Below are positions 1-7,700 of a stretch of DNA of 38,015 nt, piece by piece. The position numbers and the translations under genes were made by a program. The notes beneath the pieces are model-generated. The model ran no database searches. It worked only from the letters and a program-made list of their open reading frames with translations, and was not told where the DNA came from. Numbering within the stretch: the stretch's first letter is position 1; the number at the start of each line of letters is the position of its first letter. This stretch comes from Actinomycetes bacterium (lineage in GTDB: Bacteria; Actinomycetota; Actinomycetes; Actinomycetales; Microbacteriaceae), in the NCBI GenBank assembly GCA_023432005.1, contig JAEYVF010000193.1, positions 1 to 38,015 of the forward strand, given 5' to 3'.

Positions 1-427
1 TGTCGAGCTCGCGCTTCTTGATGAGGAGCTCCTTCTTGGTGAAGCCCTTCGTCGTGTCGTCGAAGTCGATCTCCTCGAGCTCCTTCATGCGCGCGAGGCG
101 CTTGGAGACCGTCTGGAAGTTGGTGAGCAGACCGCCGAGCCAACGCTGGTTGACGTAGGGCTGGCCGACGCGCGTCGCCTGCTCGGCGATGGCCTCCTGA
201 GCCTGCTTCTTGGTGCCCACGAAGAGGATGGTGCCGCCGTGCGCGACGGTCTCCTTGACGTAGTCGTAGGCCTTGTCGATGTAGGCGAGCGACTGCTGCA
301 GGTCGATGATGTGGATGCCCGAGCGCTCGGTGAGGATGAAGCGCTTGACCTTCGGGTTCCAGCGGCGGGTCTGGTGTCCGAAGTGGACGCCGCTGTCGAG
401 CAGCTGGCGGATGGTGACGACGGCCAT
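1..427 (-). CDS. rpsB: 30S ribosomal protein S2, N-terminal part
   Basis: Structural protein of the small ribosomal subunit. The visible 142 residues begin MAVVTIRQLLDSGVHFGHQT and continue with the S2 segments WNPKVKRFI, IHIIDLQQS, LFVGTKKQAQ and YVNQRWLGGLLTNF. The gene runs off the left edge, so its C-terminal part is missing. The ATG at 427 is preceded by GGAAAGGAA on the coding strand. A nearer ATG eight bases upstream is in another frame and gives no S2 sequence. The position after xerC and M23 is the usual actinobacterial one; tsf would be expected outside the window. A structured leader of about 180 bases separates it from a probable promoter near 614. Confidence 0.98.
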   Translation of the reverse strand, partial: MAVVTIRQLLDSGVHFGHQTRRWNPKVKRFILTERSGIHIIDLQQSLAYIDKAYDYVKETVAHGGTILFVGTKKQAQEAIAEQATRVGQPYVNQRWLGGLLTNFQTVSKRLARMKELEEIDFDDTTKGFTKKELLIKKRELD

Positions 428-613
428 GGCCGCATTCCTTTCCTCGCAGGCACGGCGGCGCCGGCTCTGCGGTTTCTCAGTTGTCTGCCGCGACCGGTCG
501 GTCGCGATCCCTGGTGCCCCGGCGCGCATCCGCCGCCCCGAGGGGCGGACCGAAGGAGTTGAGCCGTGTGCGATGGGCACGCGAAGTCACCCGCCGAAAC
601 GGGTGCTGACGAC
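428..613 (-). promoter_or_regulatory. structured 5' leader of rpsB
   Basis: No gene is evident here. Read on the minus strand, the leader holds at least three short hairpins: 588-605 (CACCCG/CGGGTG), 533-548 (CCGCCCC/GGGGCGG) and 490-505 (GCGACC/GGTCGC). In other bacteria rpsB-tsf is autoregulated by S2 binding to its leader. A similar role here is inference from length and structure only. Confidence 0.45.
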
Positions 614-622
614 AGTGTAGCA
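614..622 (-). promoter_or_regulatory. probable rpsB promoter, extended -10
   Basis: On the minus strand TGC directly precedes TACACT (619 down to 614), which is an extended -10 (TGN plus a TATAAT-like hexamer). I see no good -35. It predicts a transcript start near 607 and a leader of about 180 bases. Confidence 0.5.
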
Positions 623-629
623 GCGAGGG

Positions 630-658
630 TGTACAGGCCGCGCGTGCGGGTCTATGCT
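630..658 (+). promoter_or_regulatory. probable promoter for the RIO kinase gene
   Basis: TGTACA (630-635), a 17-base spacer and TATGCT (653-658) form a plausible sigma-A promoter pointing away from rpsB. The predicted start near 665 lies upstream of the short ORF at 707 and leaves a leader of about 160 bases before the kinase. Confidence 0.45.
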
Positions 659-706
659 GATGCGGCCCGGATGGCCCGTGGCGTCTGCGAGGGAGAGGAG
701 AGACCG

Positions 707-769
707 ATGCGCACCGTCTTCGTCGTGCCCGTGTCCACGACCCTCACCCTCGAGGCCGCCGCCCGCTGA
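707..769 (+). CDS. possible 20-residue leader peptide
   Basis: A 20-codon ORF (begins MRTVFVVPVS, ends LEAAAR) starts with ATG after an unusually strong ribosome site, GGGAGAGGAGAG, seven or so bases upstream. It lies inside the predicted leader of the kinase gene and ends 56 bases before its TTG start. Between the two is a perfect 16-base palindrome. The peptide has no run of a single amino acid that would mark a classical attenuator. It may be a regulatory upstream ORF, a small protein or chance; only the ribosome site speaks for it. Confidence 0.35.
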   Translation: MRTVFVVPVSTTLTLEAAAR

Positions 770-785
770 TCAGCCGAATCCGCTG

Positions 786-801
786 ACCGCGGATCCGCGG
801 T
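786..801. repeat. 16-base perfect palindrome in the kinase leader
   Basis: ACCGCGGATCCGCGGT reads the same on both strands. It lies between the leader ORF stop (769) and the kinase TTG start (826). It could act as an operator or as an RNA hairpin; nothing in the sequence decides. Confidence 0.6.
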
Positions 802-825
802 GGCCGCCATCCGGAGACCACCGAA

Positions 826-1659
826 TTGAACGACTTCTTCGGGGACGACTTCGTCATCCCCACCTTCACCTTCGCCGACGTCGAACCGGGCGTCGGCCAG
901 CGCTGGTCCACGTGGCCGGCGATCACCCCGTCCGAACGCGGCCCGAAGCCGTGGCCGGACTGGGTCGTCACCTCCGCCGCCGCGCTCGACACCGAGCTCG
1001 GCATCCTCAAGACGGGGAAGGAGGCCGACGTGTTCCTCCTCGAGCGCGCCGTGCCCGACGGCTCGTCGGGCACGCTCATGGCGGCGAAACGCTACCGCGC
1101 GGCCGAGCGCACCGACTTCCGGCGGTCCGACGTCTACCGCGAGGGCCGGCTCGAGCGTCGCTCGCGCGACCAGCGGGCGATCGAGCGCGGCACCGCGTAC
1201 GGGCGCTCGGTGGCGGCCGTCGCGTGGTCGTACGCGGAGTTCACGGCGCTCTCGAGTGCGTGGGAGCGCGGCATCCCGGTGCCCTACCCCGTGCAGGTGA
1301 GCGGCACCGAGCTCCTGCTCGAGTTCATCGGCGAGGGGGCCGTCGCGGCCCCGCGCCTCGCCCAGACGGATGCGCGCGGTCCCGCGCTCGAGGCGCTCTA
1401 CGACCAGGTCGAGGAGATCGTGCTCGGCTTCGCGCGGGCGGGCTGGGCGCACGGCGACCTGTCGCCCTACAACCTGCTCGTGGACCGTGGTCGCGTCGTC
1501 GTGATCGACCTGCCGCAGCTCGTCGACGTGATCGCCAATCCCAACGGGATGGCACTGCTCGAGCGCGACTGCCGGAACGTCTGCACCTGGTTCGCCCGGC
1601 GCGGGCTCGAGCGCGAGGCCGACGAGCTGTTCGCGCGGGCGGTGGCGGCGCTGTTCTGA
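826..1659 (+). CDS. RIO-family serine/threonine protein kinase
   Basis: A 277-residue cytoplasmic protein with the RIO1-type atypical kinase core. It has a GKEADVF nucleotide loop (residues 64-70), a candidate ATP lysine at K88 (AAKRYR), the catalytic loop HGDLSPYN (209-216, D211 and N216) and the metal site IDLPQ (D228). All key residues are present, so it is probably active. The substrate is unknown; archaeal and eukaryotic RIO kinases act in small-subunit ribosome maturation, and here the gene is divergent from rpsB, which is suggestive only. The frame is closed by a stop at 784-786 and the only usable start is TTG at 826, with GGAG at 813-816. It sits outside the conserved core order and is probably an accessory gene. 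Confidence 0.85.
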   Translation: MNDFFGDDFVIPTFTFADVEPGVGQRWSTWPAITPSERGPKPWPDWVVTSAAALDTELGILKTGKEADVFLLERAVPDGSSGTLMAAKRYRAAERTDFRRSDVYREGRLERRSRDQRAIERGTAYGRSVAAVAWSYAEFTALSSAWERGIPVPYPVQVSGTELLLEFIGEGAVAAPRLAQTDARGPALEALYDQVEEIVLGFARAGWAHGDLSPYNLLVDRGRVVVIDLPQLVDVIANPNGMALLERDCRNVCTWFARRGLEREADELFARAVAALF

Positions 1660-1669
1660 GCGCGGGAGA

Positions 1670-1757
1670 AGCGGGCGGCGTTCACTGCATCCGGCGGGAG
1701 AAGTTGCTCCCGCCGGGTGGGCGGTTCGCCGCCCGCTGATGCGGTTGCTCCCGCCGC
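1670..1757. repeat. hairpin repeat element, copy A
   Basis: A nested inverted repeat between the kinase and M23 genes. The outer stem is 1670-1680 with 1727-1737 (AGCGGGCGGCG). The inner stem is 1691-1700 with 1707-1716 (CCGGCGGGAG, six-base loop AAGTTG). It is followed by the word GCGGTTGCTCCCGCCG at 1741-1756. Copy B at 2362-2466 has the same plan. The rest of the 1660-1871 gap shows no gene. Confidence 0.7.
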
Positions 1758-1871
1758 TCGCTCGACCACCGCAGGGTGGCGTGGCTCGTCCCCCGGCGGC
1801 CGCGAGTCCCTTCCTTCACAGAACGTGTCGCCTCGCCTGCGGGCGGGTGCACCGCCGCGCAGCATGAGCGG

Positions 1872-2321
1872 ATGCGCGTCCCCCTCCGTCGTCTCGCCTC
1901 CCTCGTGACCGCCGCCGCGCTCTGGGCGTGGCCGATCGCGTCGCCGCACCCGATCGCGCGGCCGTACCTCGCGCCGGCGACGCCGTACGCGGCGGGGCAT
2001 CGGGGGGTCGACATCCGCGCGGGCGAGGGCGCCGAGGTGCGAGCGCCGGCGGACGGCGTCGTGCATTTCGCAGGCGTGGTCGTCGGCCGCCCGGTGCTCT
2101 CGATCGACCACGGCGGCGGGGTGCTGTCGAGCTACGAGCCGGTGGAGACGTCGCTGCAGGAGGGCGATGCCGTGGTCCGCGGCCAGGTGGTCGGCATCCT
2201 GCGCGGCGGCCACTGCGCGACGGCGACGTGCCTCCACTTCGGCGTGCGCATCCACGGCCAGTACGTCTCCCCGCTGCTGTTCCTCGGCGGGCAGCCGCGG
2301 GCCGTGCTCCTCCCGCCGTGA
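1872..2321 (+). CDS. secreted M23-family metallopeptidase
   Basis: A 149-residue peptidoglycan endopeptidase homologue of the type found near rpsB in actinobacteria. An N-terminal hydrophobic stretch (residues 5-24) suggests export. The M23 zinc ligands are H43 and D47 (GHRGVDI) and H122 in CLHFG. The first His of the usual HxH motif is replaced by C120; the nearby H114 in GGHCATATC could substitute. As I recall, other actinobacterial members also have Cys at this point. ATG at 1872 gives a compact signal-like start; the frame is open upstream to 1776, but that extension has no signal character. The gene is flanked by the two hairpin repeats and is convergent with xerC. Confidence 0.85.
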   Translation: MRVPLRRLASLVTAAALWAWPIASPHPIARPYLAPATPYAAGHRGVDIRAGEGAEVRAPADGVVHFAGVVVGRPVLSIDHGGGVLSSYEPVETSLQEGDAVVRGQVVGILRGGHCATATCLHFGVRIHGQYVSPLLFLGGQPRAVLLPP

Positions 2322-2361
2322 GCGCCGACGGGCCGCTTCCCCGCGGCGCCGTCACGCGCGG

Positions 2362-2466
2362 CCGGGCGGTGAAGCGCACATGCGGCGGGGGCAACTGCTC
2401 CCGCCGGGTGCGCGCTTCACCGCCCGGAGACGCGGTTGCTCCCGCCGCAGGCGCGGTTGCTCCCGC
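2362..2466. repeat. hairpin repeat element, copy B
   Basis: The same plan as copy A. A 16-base perfect outer stem (2362-2377 with 2412-2427) encloses an inner CGGCGGG/CCCGCCG stem (2383-2389 with 2400-2406). It is followed by two tandem copies of CGCGGTTGCTCCCGCCG (2430-2446 and 2450-2466). It lies between the convergent M23 and xerC genes and could terminate both. The remaining stretch to 2574 shows no gene. Confidence 0.7.
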
Positions 2467-2574
2467 CGACCGCACTCGCGTTGCGTCATCCTTCCGGAGC
2501 ACCCGCGACGGGCGATAGACGCCGCGCGGGCCGAGCGATCACCCCCTCAAGGGCGTGCGAGCTCGGCGCCGCCG

Positions 2575-3480
2575 CTAGGCGCGCGGATGGGCGAGGCGGT
2601 ACGTCTCGCGCAGCCGCTCGGTCGAGACGTGCGTGTAGAGCTGCGTCGTGGCGAGGCTCGCGTGTCCGAGCAGCTCCTGCACGATGCGCAGGTCGGCGCC
2701 GCCGTCGAGCAGGTGGGTGGCGGCGGTATGCCGCAGGGCGTGCGGCCCCGCCGGGCCCGTCCCGGGCAGTTCCCGCAACTCGCGCGCGACGAGCTCGTAC
2801 ACGGTGCGCGTGCTGAGCCGGCCACCCCGGGCGCCGAGCAGGAGCGCCGCACCCGAGTCGTCGGTGCGCAGCGCGGGGCGTGCACGCAGGAGGTAGTCGT
2901 CGATCGCGGATGCGGCGGGGGCGCCGTAGGGGACGACGCGCTCCTTCGCACCCTTGCCGAGCACGCGCAGGGTTCGCGCGGTGCGGTCGACATCGTCGAT
3001 GTCGAGGCCCACGAGCTCGCTCACGCGGAGGGCGGAGGCGTAGAGCACCTCGATGACGGCGACGTCCCGGACGGCGACGTGATCGCCGTCCGCCGCGCGG
3101 GCATGCAGCCCGACGAGCAGAGTGTCCATCTGCGCGCGCGTGAGCACGCGCGGCAGGCGGCGTCCGGCGCGTGGGGTGCGCAACCGGAGACCTGGGTCGT
3201 GAGGGGTGACGCCGTGGCGTGTGAGCCACGCCGTGAAGGACCGGGCGGAGGAGACCCTCCTGCCGAGCGTGGAGGCTGCGAGTCCGTTCTGCGCGCCGCG
3301 CCACAGCCAGTCGCGCAGGGTCTCGAGCTCGAGCGAGGCGGCATCCGTCTCGCCGAGCGCCTCGGCGAACGCGACGAGGTCGGAGAGGTCGTTGCCGTAG
3401 GCACGGATGGTGTGCTGCGAGTAGCCGCGCTCGAGCGTGAGCTCGGTGAGGTAGGCCTCGACGGCCGCGCGCAGCTGCAT
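2575..3480 (-). CDS. xerC: tyrosine recombinase XerC
   Basis: A 301-residue site-specific recombinase, of the size of XerC/XerD, which resolves chromosome dimers at dif. The N-terminal SAM-like core-binding domain spans about residues 1-90 and the catalytic domain about 110-301. The catalytic set is complete: R152 (ALRVSE), K176 (GKGAKE), H247 and R250 (HALR), H273 (LGHAS) and nucleophile Y282 (LYTH). The start is ATG at 3480; the open frame continues upstream only as a shadow over the phosphoesterase. It follows the phosphoesterase by 35 bases and is probably cotranscribed. The conserved rpsB neighbourhood argues for housekeeping XerC rather than a phage integrase. Confidence 0.95.
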   Translation of the reverse strand: MQLRAAVEAYLTELTLERGYSQHTIRAYGNDLSDLVAFAEALGETDAASLELETLRDWLWRGAQNGLAASTLGRRVSSARSFTAWLTRHGVTPHDPGLRLRTPRAGRRLPRVLTRAQMDTLLVGLHARAADGDHVAVRDVAVIEVLYASALRVSELVGLDIDDVDRTARTLRVLGKGAKERVVPYGAPAASAIDDYLLRARPALRTDDSGAALLLGARGGRLSTRTVYELVARELRELPGTGPAGPHALRHTAATHLLDGGADLRIVQELLGHASLATTQLYTHVSTERLRETYRLAHPRA

Positions 3481-3515
3481 GCGGCCATCGTCGCACCGGG
3501 CGGCGATGCCGGGGG

Positions 3516-4460
3516 CTATTCGGCGGGCGCGCCCGCCGAGCGCAGGTGGTCGTCGAGGTTGAACGCGGAACGCTTGTTGGAGAAGGCCTCGCGGCGCTCC
3601 TCGAAGGTCATGGCGGCGAGCGCGTCGAGGAACGCACCGCTGAAGCCCGCGACGCGGGGTGCGTCGCCGATAGGCACGATGGAGTGCACGAGCTGGTCGT
3701 CGTAGACGTGCACGAGGTTGAAGGTCTGCCCGCCGTCGATGCCCGCGAGGGTGCCGGGCTCCGCGCTCGAGTCGATCGTGTAGCAGGTGGCGGCGGCGAC
3801 CGACACGGGCACGCCCGCGAAGGTGCCCGTGGTCGAGTAGTGCAGGTGGCCGGCGAGCACGGCCCGCACGTCGGTGCCGCGGATGACGTCGGCGAGCTCG
3901 GCCTGGTGGTCGAGCTCGAGCACCGCCATGAGCTCGACGGGGGTCGGGATGGGCGGGTGGTGCAGGGCGAGCAGAGTTCCATGCGGGGCGGGGGCGGCGA
4001 GTTCGGCGCGCAGCCAGTCGAGCTGCGCGGGTTCGAGGTCGCCGTGGTGGTAGCCGGGCACGGTGGAGTCGAGGGCGATGATGCGCAGCCCGCTCACGTC
4101 GTAGACGCGGTCTTGCGGGGCGGTGCTGGGCTGCTCCCCCATGAGGATCTCGGCGAACGGCCCGCGCTCGTCGTGGTTTCCCATGACCCAGATGACGCGC
4201 GAGCCCATGCGCTCGGCAGCGGGCTCGACGAGCGACGCGAGCCGCTCGTAGGCCTCGGGCTCGCCGAGGTCGGCGAGGTCTCCCGTGATGACGATCGCCT
4301 CGGGGCGCATGCCGCTGCGCTCGAGCTGCTCGAAGGCGCGGCTGACGTTCGCGTCGGTGTCGACCGCGCCGTAGAGCGGGCGCCCGCCGCCGAGCAGGTG
4401 GGTGTCGCTCACGTGGGCGATGACGTGGATGGGCGGTGCGTGCTGCCCGAGCTGGACCAT
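3516..4460 (-). CDS. calcineurin-like metallophosphoesterase, CpdA-like
   Basis: A 314-residue binuclear metal phosphoesterase, close in layout to class III cyclic-nucleotide phosphodiesterases. The ordered motifs are SDTHL (D19, H21), ITGDLAD (D61), GNHD (N95, H96), LHHPP (H167/H168) and GHLH (H205, H207), which completes the usual metal and catalytic set. No signal peptide is visible, so it is cytoplasmic. The substrate is unproven; cAMP or another phosphodiester are the family options. It interrupts the usual dprA-xerC adjacency. Its ATG directly follows a TACGCT box by six bases, suggesting a leaderless transcript that also carries xerC. Confidence 0.88.
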   Translation of the reverse strand: MVQLGQHAPPIHVIAHVSDTHLLGGGRPLYGAVDTDANVSRAFEQLERSGMRPEAIVITGDLADLGEPEAYERLASLVEPAAERMGSRVIWVMGNHDERGPFAEILMGEQPSTAPQDRVYDVSGLRIIALDSTVPGYHHGDLEPAQLDWLRAELAAPAPHGTLLALHHPPIPTPVELMAVLELDHQAELADVIRGTDVRAVLAGHLHYSTTGTFAGVPVSVAAATCYTIDSSAEPGTLAGIDGGQTFNLVHVYDDQLVHSIVPIGDAPRVAGFSGAFLDALAAMTFEERREAFSNKRSAFNLDDHLRSAGAPAE

Positions 4461-4466
4461 GCTGCG

Positions 4467-4472
4467 AGCGTA
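4467..4472 (-). promoter_or_regulatory. leaderless promoter of the phosphoesterase gene
   Basis: TACGCT on the minus strand, then six bases (CGCAGC), then ATG at 4460. The predicted transcript start is the A of ATG. Confidence 0.6.
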
Positions 4473-4490
4473 GCCCGGGCCCCCGTCGCC

Positions 4491-5747
4491 CTACGAGGCT
4501 CTCACCCAGCCACCTCCCTTCTCGCGGACCGCCCCCTCGAGCGCGAGGAGGCCGAGCTCGGCGCGCACGCGATCGACGGCCAGCCCGGAGAGCGCGGCGA
4601 TCTTCTCGGCCGTGCGCGGGCTGCGCGGTGTGAGGGCGTCGAGGAGGCGGATGCGGGTTCCGGTGGGGTCCGCGGCCGGGCGGACCGCACGTGCCTCCGC
4701 CTCCTCGACGGTCTCGGGGACGAGCGTCGCGTCGGCATGGCCGGGCGAGAGCGGAGCGAGCTCCGCGATCTCCGCGGCGCTCGTGACGCACACGGCGTCG
4801 TACTCGCGCAGCAGCCGGTGGCATCCGGCGGATGCCGCGCTCGTGATCGGTCCGGGCACGGCGCCGAGCGGGCGGCCGAGTGCGGCCGCGTGGCCCGCGG
4901 TGTTGAGGGAGCCCGAGCGCGCCCCCGCCTCGACGACCACGGTCGCGAGGCTCGCGGCCGCGATCAACCTGTTGCGCTGCAGGAACCTCCACTTCGTCGG
5001 CGCCACCCCGCAGGGGACCTCGGAGATCGCGACGCCGCGTTCGATGACGCGCGACAGCAGCCCCTCGTGACCCGACGGGTAGAAGCGGTCGAGCCCGCCG
5101 GCCAGGAACGCCACGGTGTCGGCGCCGCTCGCGAGGGCGGCTCGGTGGGCCGCACCGTCGACACCGTATGCGGCACCCGAGACGATCGCGTAGCCGCGGT
5201 CGGCGAGCCCCGCCGAGAGCTCGACGGTGACGTGCTCGCCGTAACCCGTGGCAGCCCGCGCGCCGACGATCGCGATGCCGCGATCGAGCGACGGGAGCCG
5301 CTCGCGCCTCCCGCGCATCCAGAGAGCGACGGGCGCGAACGCGGCGAGATCGTCGAGCCGCTCGGGCCAGTCGGGGTCACCCGGCACGACGAGCGACACC
5401 GCGAACCGCGCGGCCTGGCGGAGGGCGAGCAGCGCGTCGGCCTTGGAGATGCGGGGCGTCCACCGGGCGACTGCGTGATCGAGCTCGTCGTCATCGAGCT
5501 CGAGGTCGTGATCGCGGAGCGCGTGCCGCAGCATCCCGCCCTCGCGGTCGTCGATGAGCGAGGCGAGCGCGGCCTCCGCGCCGACGGCCGCGATCACGAG
5601 GCCCGCGATGCGGTCGCCGGGTTCCGCGATGCCCGTCCAGGTGGCGCGCGCGAAGCGCTCGGCGACGGCGTCGCGGTCGTGCGCAGGGTCGGTGATGGGG
5701 CGCACGAGCGACGCGACTGTCGCGTCGGCGATGCCGAGGATGGTCAT
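4491..5747 (-). CDS. dprA: DNA-processing protein DprA
   Basis: A 418-residue single-strand DNA-binding protein that loads RecA onto incoming DNA. The central Rossmann domain shows GIAIVGARAATGYG, SGAAYGVDGAAH, FLAGGLDRFYPSGH, FLQRNRLIAAAS and VVVEAGARSGSLNTA. The C-terminus carries the DprA winged helix (about 345-418). The N-terminal part is family-typical but less conserved. The start ATG at 5747 overlaps the comM stop by four bases (ATGA), so the two are translationally coupled. The yraN-comM-dprA order is widespread in bacteria, and presence does not prove natural competence. Confidence 0.95.
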   Translation of the reverse strand: MTILGIADATVASLVRPITDPAHDRDAVAERFARATWTGIAEPGDRIAGLVIAAVGAEAALASLIDDREGGMLRHALRDHDLELDDDELDHAVARWTPRISKADALLALRQAARFAVSLVVPGDPDWPERLDDLAAFAPVALWMRGRRERLPSLDRGIAIVGARAATGYGEHVTVELSAGLADRGYAIVSGAAYGVDGAAHRAALASGADTVAFLAGGLDRFYPSGHEGLLSRVIERGVAISEVPCGVAPTKWRFLQRNRLIAAASLATVVVEAGARSGSLNTAGHAAALGRPLGAVPGPITSAASAGCHRLLREYDAVCVTSAAEIAELAPLSPGHADATLVPETVEEAEARAVRPAADPTGTRIRLLDALTPRSPRTAEKIAALSGLAVDRVRAELGLLALEGAVREKGGGWVRAS

Positions 5748-7273
5748 GCGGCGGCCTTCCGGAGGTAGAGGGCGCGACCGATCTGGTCGAGCCCGGGTCG
5801 TTCGACGCCGTCGAGGTCGGCGATGGTCCACGCGAGACGGAGCACGCGGTCGTAGCCGCGCATCGTGAGCGCGCCGCGCTCGAGCGCCCGGTCGAGGCCG
5901 GCCGTCGAGCCGGCCATGGGCGCGCCGTTCGAGCGCAGCCAGCTGCCTGAGACGTGCGCGTTGAGCCTCCACGGCGTGCCCGCGAGCCGTCGCGTGGCGC
6001 GCTCCCGCGCCTCCGCGACGCGCGCGCGAGCAGCGGCGCTCGTCGTCGCGGGCGAGTCCGCACCCACCCGCAGCTGGGCGGCGGTCACCCGCGGCACGTC
6101 GAGACGGATGTCGACGCGATCGAGCAGCGGCCCGGACAGCCGCCCGAGGTAGCGGCGCCGTGCGAAGGGCGTGCACGTGCACTCGGCGTCGCGCACGCCG
6201 GAGTTGCCGCACGGGCACGGGTTCGCCGCGAGCACGAGCTGGAACCGGGCGGGGAAGCTCGCGGTGGCCGCGGCACGCGAGATCGTGATGACCCCCGACT
6301 CGAGCGGCTGACGCAGGCAGTCGAGCGCCGAGGGCGCGAACTCGGGCGCCTCGTCGAGGAAGAGGATGCCGTGCGCGGCGCGTGCGGCGGCGCCGGGGCG
6401 GATGACCCCGCTGCCGCCTCCGACGATCGCCGCGGACGAGGCCGAGTGATGCGGTGCCTCGAGCGGCGGGCGCGTCGCGAGCGAGCGCCCGACGGGCAGG
6501 CCCGCGAGCGAGCGGATCGAGCTCACCTCGATCGCGGCGCGCTCGTCGAGGTCGGGCAGGATGCCGGGAAGCCGCGACGCGACCATCGTCTTGCCCGCGC
6601 CGGGCGGCCCGAGCAGGAACATGTGGTGGCCCCCGGCCGCGGCGACCTGAACGGCCTCGACCGCGTCGCGGTTGCCCACGATCTCGGCGAGGTCGCCCGC
6701 GTCGTCGGGCTCCTCCGGGGCGGGCACGGGCAGCAGCGGCTCGACCTCCACGGGGTCGACCTCGGCACCGTGCCAGATGGCGGCGTCACGCAGGCTCGCG
6801 ACGGGCACGACCCGCACCCCGGGTACGAACGCGGCCTCGTCGGCGTTGCCCGCCGGAACGATGACCGTGTCGAAGCCCGCCCGCTCGGCCGCGAGCACCA
6901 TGGGGAGGATGCCGCGGCTCGGTCGCAGGCGCCCGTCGAGCCCCAGCTCGCCGAGATGCACGACGCCCGTGACCGACTCGGGCGCGACCCAGCCCTCTGC
7001 CGCGAGCAGCGCCAGGGCGATCCCGAGGTCGAACGCCGAGCCCGTCTTCGGCAACGACGCGGGCGAGAGGTTGACGGTGACGCGGCCGCTCGGGAAGTCG
7101 AAGCCGCTGTTGCCGACCGCCGACCGCACGCGCGCCTTCGCCTCGCCGAGTGCGGCATCCGGGAGCCCCACGAGCACGAATGCGGGCAGGCCGCTCGCGG
7201 TGTCGGCCTCGATCTCCACGGGTGCGCCGTCGAGCCCGAGCAAGGCGACCGCGTGGGCGCGGCCGACCCCCAT
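5744..7273 (-). CDS. comM: ComM/YifB-family AAA ATPase (Mg-chelatase-like)
   Basis: A 509-residue full-length hexameric helicase-like ATPase; in Vibrio and others ComM drives branch migration during integration of foreign DNA. It has the N-terminal ChlI-like domain (about 20-145), the AAA core with Walker A GPPGAGKT and Walker B ILFLDEAPEF, and the C-terminal Mg-chelatase domain (RLDVPRV, final WTIADLDG segment). A four-cysteine cluster (CPCGNSGVRDAECTC) follows the AAA core, as in the family. Its start overlaps the yraN stop by one base (TGATG) and its end overlaps the dprA start. Confidence 0.95.
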   Translation of the reverse strand: MGVGRAHAVALLGLDGAPVEIEADTASGLPAFVLVGLPDAALGEAKARVRSAVGNSGFDFPSGRVTVNLSPASLPKTGSAFDLGIALALLAAEGWVAPESVTGVVHLGELGLDGRLRPSRGILPMVLAAERAGFDTVIVPAGNADEAAFVPGVRVVPVASLRDAAIWHGAEVDPVEVEPLLPVPAPEEPDDAGDLAEIVGNRDAVEAVQVAAAGGHHMFLLGPPGAGKTMVASRLPGILPDLDERAAIEVSSIRSLAGLPVGRSLATRPPLEAPHHSASSAAIVGGGSGVIRPGAAARAAHGILFLDEAPEFAPSALDCLRQPLESGVITISRAAATASFPARFQLVLAANPCPCGNSGVRDAECTCTPFARRRYLGRLSGPLLDRVDIRLDVPRVTAAQLRVGADSPATTSAAARARVAEARERATRRLAGTPWRLNAHVSGSWLRSNGAPMAGSTAGLDRALERGALTMRGYDRVLRLAWTIADLDGVERPGLDQIGRALYLRKAAA

Positions 7274-7629
7274 CAGAACACCCCCACGAGGTGCTCGATG
7301 CGCGGTTCCGCACCGCGCGGCGCGAGCACCGCGACGGCGTCGATGCGGATGCGTCCGCGCTCGCGAGGGTGCGCCTCACACCACACCCCCGCGAGCCGTC
7401 TCAGGCGCGCGAGCTTCACGGGCGTGATCGCCTCGAAGGGATGCCCGAACGCGGTCGAGGTGCGTGTCTTCACCTCGACGAAGACGAGGGCGTCGCCATC
7501 GCGCACGACGAGGTCGATCTCGCCGTGGCGGCAACGCCAGTTGCGCTCCACGAGCCGGTAGCCGCGCTCGATCAGATGCCGTTCCGCGAGTCGTTCGCCG
7601 CGTCTGCCGAGCTCGTCCTTCGCCGCCAT
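7273..7629 (-). CDS. UPF0102/YraN endonuclease-like protein
   Basis: A 118-residue protein of the YraN family, related to Holliday-junction-resolvase-like nucleases. It shows LGRRGERLAERHL, the nuclease-like motif GEIDLVVRDGDALVFVEVKTR (Asp, Glu and Lys of the D-ExK pattern) and a family C-terminus. The biochemical role is not established. It is the first gene of a three-gene coupled block with comM and dprA. I see no clear promoter upstream. Confidence 0.92.
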   Translation of the reverse strand: MAAKDELGRRGERLAERHLIERGYRLVERNWRCRHGEIDLVVRDGDALVFVEVKTRTSTAFGHPFEAITPVKLARLRRLAGVWCEAHPRERGRIRIDAVAVLAPRGAEPRIEHLVGVF

Positions 7630-7700
7630 GCGGGACAGACTCGCGGCGCGGTGGCCGCGGCGGAGCCCGCCCGCCCGGAACCGGGGACGGAGTCAGCGGC

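Noticed and set aside
1776..1871. A longer M23 peptidase starting at 1776
   Set aside because: The extra 32 residues are Arg/Pro-rich, lie in the repeat-bearing gap and would bury the export signal.
1741..2466. A CRISPR-like array from the repeated GGTTGCTCCCGCCG words
   Set aside because: Only three units exist, without regular spacers, and they belong to the hairpin element.
2575..3480. Phage or integrative-element integrase
   Set aside because: The gene is in the conserved dprA-xerC-rpsB context, has the size and domains of XerC, and no attachment repeats, tRNA or phage genes are nearby.
2575..4992. An 805-codon open frame on the minus strand that includes xerC
   Set aside because: Only its last 301 codons are recombinase. 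The rest is Arg/Ala-rich shadow over the phosphoesterase and dprA genes, so there is no fusion protein.
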